Shown: piece after piece, positions 33,998 to 43,236 of the stretch
Layout: each line of letters opens with the position of its first letter
Position numbering within the stretch: position 1 is the stretch's first letter
NCBI GenBank assembly: GCA_964579505.1
Contig: CAZOGC010000007.1
Coordinates: forward strand, 62,001 to 126,000
Length of the DNA stretch: 64,000 bases
Direction: 5' to 3'
From: JAJYSO01 sp964579505
GTDB lineage: Bacteria > Bacteroidota > Bacteroidia > Flavobacteriales > Flavobacteriaceae
The notes under the pieces: generated by a model
What the model was told of the DNA's origin: nothing
What the model saw: the letters and a program-made list of their open reading frames with translations, nothing else
The model's database searches: none
Translations under genes and position numbers: made by a program

Positions 33998-34072
33998 GGG
34001 CGCATAGCTCAGTTGGTTTAGAGCACTTGGTTTACACCCAAGGGGTCGGGGGTTCGAATCCCTCCGCGCCCA
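33998..34072 (+). tRNA. tRNA-Val (anticodon TAC)
   Basis: A complete cloverleaf: acceptor GGGCGC/GCGCCC, D-arm AGCTCAGTTGGTTTAGAGC, anticodon arm CTTGG-TTTACAC-CCAAG with anticodon TAC, T-arm GGGGGTTCGAATCCCTC and discriminator A. Position 7-66 is an A-C mismatch. The CCA end is not encoded, as usual in Bacteroidota. Confidence 0.95.
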
Positions 34073-34075
34073 CAA

Positions 34076-34107
34076 AAATCTAAAGAGTTTTCTTTAGATT
34101 TTTTTAT
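34076..34107 (+). terminator. Hairpin between the two tRNA genes
   Basis: The stem AAATCTAAAG/CTTTAGATTT has a 6-base loop and is followed by a T run. It may terminate most of the first tRNA transcript, or serve as a processing spacer if both tRNAs are made from one promoter. Confidence 0.7.
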
Positions 34108-34120
34108 TTAGAAATTAATC

Positions 34121-34198
34121 GGGTCATTAACTCAGTTGGTTTAGAGTGTTACCTTGACAGGGTAGAAGTCATTGGTTCGAATCCAATATGACCCACCA
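34121..34198 (+). tRNA. tRNA-Val (anticodon GAC)
   Basis: A complete cloverleaf with a perfect acceptor stem GGGTCAT/ATGACCC, an anticodon loop TTGACAG (anticodon GAC), a T-arm with TTGGTTCGAATCCAA and discriminator A. The next three bases read CCA, so the 3' end may be genomically encoded here, unlike the neighbouring tRNA. It reads GUC/GUU valine codons. Confidence 0.93.
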
Positions 34199-34219
34199 AA
34201 GAGTATGAATTTTAGCCGG

Positions 34220-34252
34220 CCTCCAAAGAGAAACCTTTGGGGGTTCGTTTTT
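34220..34252 (+). terminator. Terminator after the tRNA-Val pair
   Basis: The stem CCTCCAAAG/CTTTGGGGG with loop AGAAAC is followed by TTCGTTTTT. It lies between the tRNA genes and the convergent murF gene. Confidence 0.7.
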
Positions 34253-34254
34253 GT

Positions 34255-35529
34255 TTACAACACTTCTAACACGCGTTCCATTGCCATACCACGCGATCCC
34301 TTTATCAACAGCATGGCTTGGGGTATATGCGTTTTAGAAACTGCTTCTTTTAGTGCCTCAAAAGTTGTGTACTTCTTCACTTTTGTAGTTTGGGTTTGGG
34401 CAAACATTTTTCCGCACACAAATACGGCATCAAAAGATTCTTTTTCTAACAAATCAACAATATGTTGATGTTCAGCTAACGCAGTTTTTCCCACTTCAAA
34501 CATATCTCCTAAAATAACCACTTTTTTATCGGCTTTATACAATGCAAAGTTTTCTATAGCCAACTGCATACTGGTAGGGTTGGCATTATAGGCATCTAAA
34601 AGAATTTTGTGGTTCTTTTTTTCTATAATCTGAGAGCGATTATTATCAGGTTTATACGCTTCTATCGCCTTTTTAACAGCTTCTCCTTCAACTTTAAAAT
34701 ACATACCTATACAAGCAGCTGCGGCCATGTTTTTAGCATTATAAGAACCCAACAACTGACTGTGTGCCGTTATATTCTTAAACTCGATAGCCACAAAAGG
34801 CGTGGCCGGTTTAAAGTGAATAGTATAGGCTGCGGTGGACAACATACCAAAAGTAATGCGTTCTACTCCTTTGCTCTGCTTCATAGCGATTGCATCTTCT
34901 ATATTAACAAAGGCTGTTTTATGATGTGCCCGTAAATAATCATACAACTCACTCTTCCCTTTAATTATTCCTTCAAAACCACCAAACCCTTCTAAGTGCG
35001 CTTTTCCGAAATTAGTAATATAGCCATAATCCGGTTGAGCAATTTCACAAAGTCCGGCAATTTCTCGCTGATGATTAGCGCCCATCTCCACTACCCCAAA
35101 TTCGGTATCTTTTTGCATACGCAGTAAAGTTAGCGGTACGCCAATATGATTGTTTAAATTACCCTGCGTGTACACCACATTATAGCGTTGCGCTAATACG
35201 GCAGAAACCAACTCTTTGGTAGTGGTTTTTCCGTTACTTCCGGTAATGGCTAGAATGGGGAGTCCCAAATATTTTCTATGAAATGTAGCCAGTTGCTGTA
35301 GTGTTTCTAACACCGACCTAACTTGAATAAATCGGTTATTTGTAGGTAGCTTTGCGTCATCTACCACCGCCCATAACGCCCCCTCTTGTATGGCTTTTTC
35401 GGCAAAAACATTTCCGTCAAAATTTGCTCCTTTAAGGGCAAAAAACAGTTTTTTGTCTACGGGTTGACGGGTATCGGTAACCACTCCGGCGCTTGCCAAA
35501 AAGTGATGGTGTAATTCAGCTATTTTCAT
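34255..35529 (-). CDS. murF: UDP-N-acetylmuramoyl-tripeptide--D-alanyl-D-alanine ligase
   Basis: A 424-residue Mur ligase that attaches D-Ala-D-Ala to the muropeptide precursor in the cytoplasm. It shows the N-terminal substrate domain with TDTRQPVDKKLFFALKG, the ATP loop ITGSNGKTTTKEL (near residue 97), VEMGANHQREI, and the C-terminal domain with LDAYNANPTSM and GDMFEVG. It lies downstream of gldJ on the same strand, the usual flavobacterial order, though a terminator lies between them. Confidence 0.93.
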   Translation of the reverse strand: MKIAELHHHFLASAGVVTDTRQPVDKKLFFALKGANFDGNVFAEKAIQEGALWAVVDDAKLPTNNRFIQVRSVLETLQQLATFHRKYLGLPILAITGSNGKTTTKELVSAVLAQRYNVVYTQGNLNNHIGVPLTLLRMQKDTEFGVVEMGANHQREIAGLCEIAQPDYGYITNFGKAHLEGFGGFEGIIKGKSELYDYLRAHHKTAFVNIEDAIAMKQSKGVERITFGMLSTAAYTIHFKPATPFVAIEFKNITAHSQLLGSYNAKNMAAAACIGMYFKVEGEAVKKAIEAYKPDNNRSQIIEKKNHKILLDAYNANPTSMQLAIENFALYKADKKVVILGDMFEVGKTALAEHQHIVDLLEKESFDAVFVCGKMFAQTQTTKVKKYTTFEALKEAVSKTHIPQAMLLIKGSRGMAMERVLEVL

Positions 35530-35540
35530 ACTACTAAACT

Positions 35541-35576
35541 AAAAAAAACCCTTCAATTTTTTAATTAAAGGGCTTT
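35541..35576 (-). terminator. Terminator between gldJ and murF (minus strand)
   Basis: Read on the minus strand, the stem AGCCCTT/AAGGGTT with an A+T-rich loop ends in a run of eight T. It lies 24 bases after the gldJ stop codon, so murF may rely on readthrough or its own promoter. Confidence 0.65.
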
Positions 35577-35599
35577 CTTTTTATATTTTTCTATGATGA

Positions 35600-37270
35600 T
35601 TAATTTCTAGCGCGCCTACCTTTTTTAGAGCTTGATCCTACCCGAGACATGGCGTTTCGGAAACCAATCCAATCAGTAGCCATTCCTTGTGGATAAAACC
35701 TGCGTTGCGCCGGATCTAACCAAAACGCATTATCTTTCCAAGAGCCTCCTTTTACCACACGAGTACGCTTACTTATTAATGTTGTTCTAGGTTCAGAATC
35801 TACCTGGCGCACAATCACTTTTTTACCAGTGGTACTATCTATAATCACTTTTACACGAGGAACCGGCGAGTTATACATTCTTTGTGAAAAGCTTAATGGT
35901 CCCATCTGCCAATAATAACGCGATGAGGCTTTATCGCCTGCAGCATAATTACGGTTATCACTTCTATCATAATTTGTACGCAAATACATTTGATCTTTAG
36001 GAATAGGTTTTCTAGCCACATCACCCGGAAGATCAGCCGCTACAATTTTACCCGTACGCAGCGTATCCAACTTTAGGGAGTCTATACTTACAATAGATAC
36101 CGTTCCATCTTTATTAATCACATTCTCTGTGTACACATTTCCTCTGTAATAATTAAAGTCATTTAATTTTACGTCTATCCTAGGGCGATAAACGTCGGCT
36201 ACCCATTCTGCCACATTTCCGGCCATATCATATAACCCAAATGCATTCGGCGGATAGCTTTTTACTTCATTGGTAATAATAGCGTCATCACTGGTCCATC
36301 CGGCCACTCCGGCATAATCACCATATCCTTGTTTAAAATTAGCGAGCTGGTCACCTCGTTTCATACGTTTTTGAGAAACAGTATACATACCATCCCAAGG
36401 GTATTTTTTTCGACCGCGGTAATTGTTGTATTCTCTTTTAGATGTTAAAGCTAGCGCTGCATACTCCCATTCTGCTTCAGTAGGCAAACGGTATGCCGGC
36501 AAAATAAGTCCGGAAGTACGAGAAGCATACTGCCCCACCGTATCATTATTTACCACCCGAACAAATTTATCAGCATTTTTTCCCCCGCGTGTTAGCGAGT
36601 CATTTCCTCCAAAAACGGTTTTAGGGGCTAACAAATAAGCTGCCGTACTAAAACGCGTGCCGGGTTTATGTTTAAAACGAGCACCCTTAGCAATCAACCC
36701 CGCGTCTTCTAATATTTTTTCATTTACCATATTGGTGCGCCATTGACTAAACTCAACAGCCTGAATCCAAGTTACTCCAACCACCGGATAATTAAAATAA
36801 GAGGGAGATCGAAAATAATTCGTTACCAAGGCTTTTCGTTGCCCTAAAGGCGACCGCCATACGGTAGTGTCTGGCAAAGCACTTTTATATATTAGTGCAT
36901 ATTTTTTTTCTGATGGAGGGAAGGTTAACTTCAGCCAATTAACATACTCTAAATACATCCCATTTGTTACTTCCGTTTCATCCATATAAAAAGATGAAAC
37001 CGTTTGTTGAGTGGGGGTATTATTCCAATCGTGCATTGGGTTATCGGCCACTTTTCCCATTGTAAAAGTACCGCCTTCTATAAACACCAGCCCGGGACCG
37101 GTAACCTGTTCTTTATAATTTGGATTGTAGAATGGCAGTCCATCTTTTCCCGTTAAATCCCATCCGGTAGCTCTAGATACTTTTGAGTAGTCACGTTTAT
37201 TGTTACAACTCGTCATCAATCCAGCTAATAAGACAACCATTATAATTTTTAAAGCGGCTTTATCATTCAT
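35600..37270 (-). CDS. gldJ: Gliding motility/T9SS lipoprotein GldJ
   Basis: A 556-residue lipoprotein (signal and lipobox LLAGLMTSC, Cys22) with a formylglycine-generating-enzyme/sulfatase-modifying-factor fold. It shows FIEGGTFTMGKVADNP, FYMDETEVTNGMYLEYVNW, RLPTEAEWEYAAL and GLYDMAGNVAEWVADVYRP, and ends VVKGGSWKDNAFWLDPAQRR. In Flavobacterium GldJ is an outer-membrane lipoprotein required for type IX secretion and gliding. It lacks evidence of FGE catalysis and acts structurally. It is divergent from porU. Confidence 0.93.
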   Translation of the reverse strand: MNDKAALKIIMVVLLAGLMTSCNNKRDYSKVSRATGWDLTGKDGLPFYNPNYKEQVTGPGLVFIEGGTFTMGKVADNPMHDWNNTPTQQTVSSFYMDETEVTNGMYLEYVNWLKLTFPPSEKKYALIYKSALPDTTVWRSPLGQRKALVTNYFRSPSYFNYPVVGVTWIQAVEFSQWRTNMVNEKILEDAGLIAKGARFKHKPGTRFSTAAYLLAPKTVFGGNDSLTRGGKNADKFVRVVNNDTVGQYASRTSGLILPAYRLPTEAEWEYAALALTSKREYNNYRGRKKYPWDGMYTVSQKRMKRGDQLANFKQGYGDYAGVAGWTSDDAIITNEVKSYPPNAFGLYDMAGNVAEWVADVYRPRIDVKLNDFNYYRGNVYTENVINKDGTVSIVSIDSLKLDTLRTGKIVAADLPGDVARKPIPKDQMYLRTNYDRSDNRNYAAGDKASSRYYWQMGPLSFSQRMYNSPVPRVKVIIDSTTGKKVIVRQVDSEPRTTLISKRTRVVKGGSWKDNAFWLDPAQRRFYPQGMATDWIGFRNAMSRVGSSSKKGRRARN

Positions 37271-37382
37271 AATCCACTATCATTTGAATATTTTAAGGCT
37301 TGCAAGATAAAGAATAAGCTCAATTTATCAAGATTTTTCTACCTAACATTAAGCAAATTCAGCTCTTGTACCAAATAAACGT

Positions 37383-37390
37383 TAAATTTG
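37383..37390 (+). promoter_or_regulatory. -7 element TAAATTTG before porU
   Basis: An exact TAnnTTTG match in the gldJ-porU divergent gap. Transcription would begin near 37397, giving a ~60-base leader to the ATG at 37461. Confidence 0.5.
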
Positions 37391-37460
37391 GCCAGTTAGT
37401 ATAATGAAATTGCTTTTTCATTATTTGAGCGCATACACCGCATGGGTATTCTATAAAATT

Positions 37461-40400
37461 ATGAGGTCTTTATTTGTTTTATTGTTATCTTTTTTTTGCT
37501 GCTGCACCCTTTACAGTCAACGCAAACACTATGAAATAGACTGGGTAAACAAAAAAAATATCTCCGCTAAAGAAGGACAATCTTTTTGGGTGCCGGGGTT
37601 TTCTACGCAACATTTTAACTACAATCCGGAAACGGCACAAATTACTTTTTCGGCCCAATGGAAAGCATCCGGAAATATTTCTTCTTCTCAACTAACCCAA
37701 ATTCGATATCAACCCATTTCTAAACAATATTTAGCCCATATTAATACAAAAAATCTTCCTACCAGCCCCAAATTTCAATTAAAAGCAGTTTCCGGGGCGC
37801 AGCAGCATTACTATCTACTCACACTAAACCCTTTGATTAACGACCACGGGGTTTACAAAAAAATTACCGCTTTTACCATTGCGTATACTACCACTTATAA
37901 CAGTGTTTATTCTACACCCAACAACCTGCCTCAACGCACAAATTCCGTGTTGGATCACGGAAGCTTTTTCAAATTTTCTATAAAAAAAACAGGGGTTTAC
38001 AAACTCTCTAGCGATTTTTTAGAAAGTCTGGGGATGGATGTCTCTTCACTAGATCCACGCACCTTAAAAATATATGGACAAGGAGGCAAAATGCTACCCT
38101 TGCTTAACCGTAAGACTCAGTTTTACGACCCCCCGGAAATTGCTATACGAGTGGTAGGTGGAAACGACGGCCATTTTGATAAGGGCGATTATATTCTTTT
38201 TTATGGAATCGGGACTCAGGGTAATTGGAATGCTGAAAGCCAAACCAATTTGAACCTCTATGCCACCCAAACCTATTATTATATCACCGCAGGGGGTACT
38301 CCCGGAAAAAGAATCAGCAATTATCAGTCTCCTTCCGGTTCAGCCACTACCACCATTACTACTTTTGACGACCGGGCATTTTATGAAATAGATAAGTACA
38401 ATATAGGCAAAGTAGGCCGTCGATGGTTTGGAGATAGATTTGATATACAAAACCAACGGACGTACTCGTTTAATTTTCCAAACATTGTTCCGGGTTCTGA
38501 TTTAACATTTGAAGTCTATGCCGCTTCTACTTCTGAAATCAGCACAAACATACAAGCCAATGCTAATGGGCAAAATATAGGTACGCTAACTTTTTCGGGA
38601 ACGACCGGAAACAACGCCATTTTTTCCACTGCCGATAAACTTACGCGCACCATTTCGGCCACTTCACCCGCAATATCGCTAACACTCACCTATCACAATA
38701 ACGGCAATCCGGCAGGAATAGCTTACTTAGATTACATTACTATTTATGCCAAACGAAAATTAATTGCCGGTACAAAACAATTCTCATTTACCAACAAAAA
38801 GGCGGTTACCCAAATCGGAATTGGCCGTTACCAACTTTCTAATGCACAAAATATTTCTGAAATATGGAATGTAACCAACCCTCAGCACATCACTCGTATA
38901 GTTAACACAGGGCAGCAAAGCACCTTAAATTTTGAGGCTCAATTAGGCAGCGCACAAACGTATGTAGCCCTTTCTCCAACCGATTATTACCAACCTATCC
39001 GTCCACAAAACCCACGGGTAAAAAACAGTAATCTAAAAGGAAACACACAGCAAGTAAATTACCTCATCATTACATATCCTTCATTATTAAGCCAGGCAGA
39101 GAGGCTGGCACGCCACCGCAAAAGAGTAGGTAATCTTTCTGTAAAAGTAGTTTCTGTAAAAGATATTTATCGCGAGTTTAGTTCCGGGAAACAAGATCCA
39201 GCGGCCATTCGCAATTTTATTCGTTATGTCTATACACATTCAAATAAGCCACTAAAATATGTGCTGCTCTTTGGAGACGCATCGGTAGATTATAAAGATC
39301 GATTATCCGGCAACAACAACCTTGTTCCTACTTTTGAAAACCTTAGCAGCTACAGTCTATTTGCCAGCTCTACTGCCACCGACGATTTCTATGGAATGAT
39401 GGATGCTTCAGAAGGAACAATGTCTTCAGGTGGGAAATTAGATCTTGCCGTAGGGCGAATTCCGGCAGATAATGTTCAGGAAGCCAAAATTGCTGTTGAT
39501 AAAATTATAGCCTATGACAGCCGAAAATCTTTTGGTGATTGGCGAAACAATATTCTTCTCATTGCTGACGATGCTGACGAATTAGGCAATGCGGGTGCCG
39601 GATTAGAGAGCAACTTAAATCAAATAGGCGATTCTATTGCTAAACACAAACCCTTTATCAATGTAAAAAAAATATACAGCGATGCCTATGAACAGGTCAA
39701 TACTTCAGGAGGAGAGCGATACCCCTCTGTAAACCAAGATATCACTAATACTATAGAAGTAGGGGCTGTTGTAGTAAATTATTTAGGACACGGAGGTGAA
39801 GATGGGTTAGCCAGCGAGTTTATCGTGACGCGAAAAGACATTAACAGTTGGAAAAACCAACATAAACTAAACACATTTGTAACCGTAACCTGTGCTTTTA
39901 CGCGTTTCGACAACCCTTTACGCGTATCACCCGGAGAGTTGGTATTAGCTAATCCCGATGGAGGAGCGGTAGCACTCGTTTCTACCACACGAGAAATAGG
40001 CGTCTCTGACGGTATAAACTTTAACAAGCAACTTGCCTCCTACTTATTTAATTACAATCATACAAACTACAGTATAGGCGAAGCTATTATGAGAGCTAAA
40101 AATGACATCGCTTCACCCGCCATACATGTCGTTTCATTCTTTGGTGATCCGGCTATGCATTTAGCCTTTCCCAAACCCAAAATAAGATTGACAAAACTCA
40201 ACGGCAAACCTGTAGCACAATCAGACACCTTAAAAGCACTGAGCAAAATCAAATTATCCGGGCAAGTAGTTTCTGCCGGTGGAAATGTACTAACTCACTA
40301 TAACGGAACCTTAACCGCTACTGTTTTCGACAAACCACTTCAACGCCACACTCTAGACAACGATCAAATTGGAGCCGTATTAAATTTTAAAACCCTGGGT

Positions 40401-41255
40401 AATGTTATTTTTCGTGGAAAAGCAAGTGTAAAAAACGGCATCTTTTCACTCAATTTTGTGGTTCCTAAAGATATTAAGATGGCGGTAGGGCATGGTCGTA
40501 TTAGTTTTTATGCTGCGCAAGAAGGTAAATTACAAGACAACCACGGGTATAACAACCTTATTCAGGTAGGTGGTATAAATAAAAATGCGCCCACAGACAA
40601 CAAAGGTCCGGAAATTCAGTTATATATGAATGACGAAAACTTTGTGTCTGGGGGGATTACAGACACATCACCCTTATTTATTGCAAAGCTGGAAGATGAA
40701 AACGGTATTAATACAGCCGGCGGAATTGGGCATAATCTTATTGCATATATAGACGGAAAAAAAACCGAACCTTATATTCTCAATGATTATTACAAAGCCA
40801 AAGAAGACGATTATACCCAAGGAAGCATCAACTACAAGCTGCACGCACTAAAAGAAGGACCGCATACATTAACTTTTGTGGCGTGGGATGTGTACAACAA
40901 CTCTAGTACGGCAGAAATTCAATTTATAGTAGCCGGTAATGACAAATTAAAGATTACGCATGTGCTGAATTATCCCAATCCTTTTCATAACTATACCGAA
41001 TTTTGGTTTAACCATAATCATCCTTATGAACCTTTACAAGTACAAGTACAAGTTTTCACTATCTCCGGAAAATTGGTATGGTCTACTCGTAAAACCATTA
41101 CCACAGAAGGCTTTTTGTCGCGTAATATTACATGGGATGGGAGAGATGAATACGGAAAACGGCTAGGAAAAGGGGTTTATGTGTATAAATTAACCGTAAA
41201 ATCTACACTAACCCACCAAAAAGTTGAGAAATACGAAAAACTCGTTATCCTTTAA
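37461..41255 (+). CDS. porU: Type IX secretion system sortase PorU
   Basis: A 1264-residue gingipain-like (C25) cell-surface sortase that removes the C-terminal signal of T9SS cargo. It has a signal peptide (MRSLFVLLLSFFCCCTLYSQ), an N-terminal beta region, and the caspase-like domain with LLFGDASVDYKDRL. The catalytic His777 is in NYLGHGGEDG and Cys811 in VTVTCAFTRFDNP. It ends in a T9SS-type beta domain (YPNPFHNYTEFWF to GKGVYVYKLTVKS). The ATG at 37461 gives a clean signal peptide; the earlier ATG at 37404 does not. porV follows. Confidence 0.92.
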   Translation: MRSLFVLLLSFFCCCTLYSQRKHYEIDWVNKKNISAKEGQSFWVPGFSTQHFNYNPETAQITFSAQWKASGNISSSQLTQIRYQPISKQYLAHINTKNLPTSPKFQLKAVSGAQQHYYLLTLNPLINDHGVYKKITAFTIAYTTTYNSVYSTPNNLPQRTNSVLDHGSFFKFSIKKTGVYKLSSDFLESLGMDVSSLDPRTLKIYGQGGKMLPLLNRKTQFYDPPEIAIRVVGGNDGHFDKGDYILFYGIGTQGNWNAESQTNLNLYATQTYYYITAGGTPGKRISNYQSPSGSATTTITTFDDRAFYEIDKYNIGKVGRRWFGDRFDIQNQRTYSFNFPNIVPGSDLTFEVYAASTSEISTNIQANANGQNIGTLTFSGTTGNNAIFSTADKLTRTISATSPAISLTLTYHNNGNPAGIAYLDYITIYAKRKLIAGTKQFSFTNKKAVTQIGIGRYQLSNAQNISEIWNVTNPQHITRIVNTGQQSTLNFEAQLGSAQTYVALSPTDYYQPIRPQNPRVKNSNLKGNTQQVNYLIITYPSLLSQAERLARHRKRVGNLSVKVVSVKDIYREFSSGKQDPAAIRNFIRYVYTHSNKPLKYVLLFGDASVDYKDRLSGNNNLVPTFENLSSYSLFASSTATDDFYGMMDASEGTMSSGGKLDLAVGRIPADNVQEAKIAVDKIIAYDSRKSFGDWRNNILLIADDADELGNAGAGLESNLNQIGDSIAKHKPFINVKKIYSDAYEQVNTSGGERYPSVNQDITNTIEVGAVVVNYLGHGGEDGLASEFIVTRKDINSWKNQHKLNTFVTVTCAFTRFDNPLRVSPGELVLANPDGGAVALVSTTREIGVSDGINFNKQLASYLFNYNHTNYSIGEAIMRAKNDIASPAIHVVSFFGDPAMHLAFPKPKIRLTKLNGKPVAQSDTLKALSKIKLSGQVVSAGGNVLTHYNGTLTATVFDKPLQRHTLDNDQIGAVLNFKTLGNVIFRGKASVKNGIFSLNFVVPKDIKMAVGHGRISFYAAQEGKLQDNHGYNNLIQVGGINKNAPTDNKGPEIQLYMNDENFVSGGITDTSPLFIAKLEDENGINTAGGIGHNLIAYIDGKKTEPYILNDYYKAKEDDYTQGSINYKLHALKEGPHTLTFVAWDVYNNSSTAEIQFIVAGNDKLKITHVLNYPNPFHNYTEFWFNHNHPYEPLQVQVQVFTISGKLVWSTRKTITTEGFLSRNITWDGRDEYGKRLGKGVYVYKLTVKSTLTHQKVEKYEKLVIL

Positions 41256-41266
41256 ACACCAAAACA

Positions 41267-41274
41267 TATATTTG
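41267..41274 (+). promoter_or_regulatory. -7 element TATATTTG after porU
   Basis: An exact TAnnTTTG match 11 bases past the porU stop. It would give porV its own transcript with a leader of roughly 160 bases. Confidence 0.45.
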
Positions 41275-41443
41275 CAAAAATGGGGGTAATTAAAATACTG
41301 AACAACAAAATAACACGTTAGTCTTTTGTTAACTTGTTACTAAATACGGTTAAGACTTTGTGTTTAGAAACAAAATACATCATTTATAGCGGCATGTTTC
41401 TTTTAAAAAACATACTGCGATGTGTACAATTTTTTACGTTTTT

Positions 41444-42616
41444 ATGAAAAAAACAACCTATATAATACTCGCAAGCCTGCTTATAACACAGCACATTGCA
41501 TTTGCTCAAACTTCTAATAATCTTACTGCTCGCGATCGGGTTATTACTACTGCCGTACCTTTTTTACATATCCCCGGTGATGCGCGTTCATCCGGCATGG
41601 CCAATATTGGAGTAGCTACCCCTGCAGGTACTTATGCACAACAATGGAATCCGGCTAAATACGCCTTTATAGAAAACCAACAAGGAATAGGTATTTCCTA
41701 TGTACCCTACCTACGCAAACTGGCTAACGACATCAATTTAGGACAAATCAATTATTATAATCGCATTAACGAACGAAGTGCATTTGCCGGTAGCCTACGT
41801 TATTTTAGCCTAGGCGAAGTTACATTTAGGCAAACACCCACTGACCCTGGTCAGATTTATAAACCCAACCAGTTGGCACTCGATATAAGTTATGCCCTGC
41901 GACTTAGTGAAACATACTCGATGGCTGTTACCGGACGCTATATTCGATCTGATTTAAAACTACCTTCGTCTCCTGATGACGCTTCCCCGGCCAACTCAGT
42001 TAGCGTAGGTATTTCCGGGTTTTATCAAAGTCATATCATTCCTTATAATGATTTTGACGGTCGCTGGCGTGCCGGATTCAACATTTCTAATATCGGTCCA
42101 AAAATTAAATACTCCGATAATACGGAAGGAAATTTTCTTCCCACAAATTTAAGTATAGGTGGTGGGTTCGACTTTATTTTTGACCAAGACAATACCGTTG
42201 GGGCCTATGTACAATTCAACAAATTATTAGTGCCTACTCCTAGTGATTCTAACGGCGATGGAGCAATTGATCGTACAGATGACTACTATTCTAAAGATGC
42301 TATCGGGGGCATGTTTTCTTCTTTTGGAGATGCACCCGGAGGATTTAAGGAAGAATTACAAGAAGTAACCTGGGCTATTGGTGGCGCATACCGCTACCGC
42401 GATGTTTTCGCTTTTCGTTTAGGATATTACCATGAAAATCTAGACAAAGGATTTCAACAGTTCTTAACCTTAGGGGCGGGCTTTAAGTATTCTATTGCTA
42501 AAATAGATATCTCCTATTTATTTTCTACCGCAAAAGCTGTAAAAAATCCACTTGAAGGAGGTCTTCGGTTTAGTTTATCCTTTCGGTTTGGAAAAAGAGA
42601 CTACCAAGAATTTTAA
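41444..42616 (+). CDS. porV: Type IX secretion outer-membrane shuttle protein PorV
   Basis: A 390-residue FadL-like outer-membrane barrel (PorV/LptO) that carries T9SS cargo from the translocon to PorU. It has a signal peptide (MKKTTYIILASLLITQHIAF, cleaved after AQ). It shows the conserved start VPFLHIPGDARSSGMANIGV, AQQWNPAKYAF, and the end GLRFSLSFRFGKRDYQEF. The ATG at 41444 is used for the signal peptide. The neighbouring porU supports function. Confidence 0.93.
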   Translation: MKKTTYIILASLLITQHIAFAQTSNNLTARDRVITTAVPFLHIPGDARSSGMANIGVATPAGTYAQQWNPAKYAFIENQQGIGISYVPYLRKLANDINLGQINYYNRINERSAFAGSLRYFSLGEVTFRQTPTDPGQIYKPNQLALDISYALRLSETYSMAVTGRYIRSDLKLPSSPDDASPANSVSVGISGFYQSHIIPYNDFDGRWRAGFNISNIGPKIKYSDNTEGNFLPTNLSIGGGFDFIFDQDNTVGAYVQFNKLLVPTPSDSNGDGAIDRTDDYYSKDAIGGMFSSFGDAPGGFKEELQEVTWAIGGAYRYRDVFAFRLGYYHENLDKGFQQFLTLGAGFKYSIAKIDISYLFSTAKAVKNPLEGGLRFSLSFRFGKRDYQEF

Positions 42617-42659
42617 GGCTACCTTTCTTAAATGAAGCAAGGTTTCTTATCTTTAGCCT

Positions 42660-43142
42660 ATGAAGAAAAAGGAAATCCGTTCAATCCTCAATATCTATGA
42701 AAATTTTGAGGAGTTACCACAGCCTACCCAAGAGCTGTTTCAAGAAGCTATAAAAGCACGAGATAAAGCCTATGCTCCTTATTCACACTATTTAGTTGGA
42801 GCCGCTATTCGGCTAGCTTCCGGAAAAATTGTAACCGGCAGCAACCAAGAAAATGCCGCCTACCCTTCGGGGTTATGTGCAGAGCGTACCGCCATTTTTT
42901 ATGCCGGCGCTCATTACCCTAATGAAAAAATTGAAAGCATTGCTATCTCTGTAAAATCACTTACCAAACAGGTAAACACTCCCACCCCGCCCTGTGGCGC
43001 ATGCAGGCAAGCTATAGCCGAATATGAGTTTAAACAAAAGCAAGATATCGCCATCTATTTTAGTGGAGAAACCGGAAATATAATTAAAGTAAATTCACTT
43101 CTAGACCTCTTACCATTAGCATTCAACAATAGTTTCATGTAA
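42660..43142 (+). CDS. cdd: Cytidine deaminase
   Basis: A 160-residue homotetrameric-type cytidine deaminase (cytidine/deoxycytidine to uridine). It shows YAPYSHYLVGAAIR, the zinc/active-site motif NAAYPSGLCAERTA (ligand Cys plus catalytic Glu) and TPPCGACRQAIAEY. It follows porV by 43 bp, as in other Flavobacteria. There is no functional link to secretion. Confidence 0.92.
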   Translation: MKKKEIRSILNIYENFEELPQPTQELFQEAIKARDKAYAPYSHYLVGAAIRLASGKIVTGSNQENAAYPSGLCAERTAIFYAGAHYPNEKIESIAISVKSLTKQVNTPTPPCGACRQAIAEYEFKQKQDIAIYFSGETGNIIKVNSLLDLLPLAFNNSFM

Positions 43143-43170
43143 ATTTGCATTTTTTAAACCCAAAAAGGTT

Positions 43171-43199
43171 TTGGCATCCCTCATAATGTCTTATTTTTG
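43171..43199 (+). promoter_or_regulatory. Predicted promoter of pdhA-pdhC
   Basis: TTG (43171-43173), 18 bases, then TATTTTTG (43192-43199), an exact flavobacterial pattern 38 bases before the pdhA ATG. Confidence 0.65.
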
Positions 43200-43236
43200 T
43201 GGGATGCATTTTCTCGAGTGCAAAAAATAATTGATT

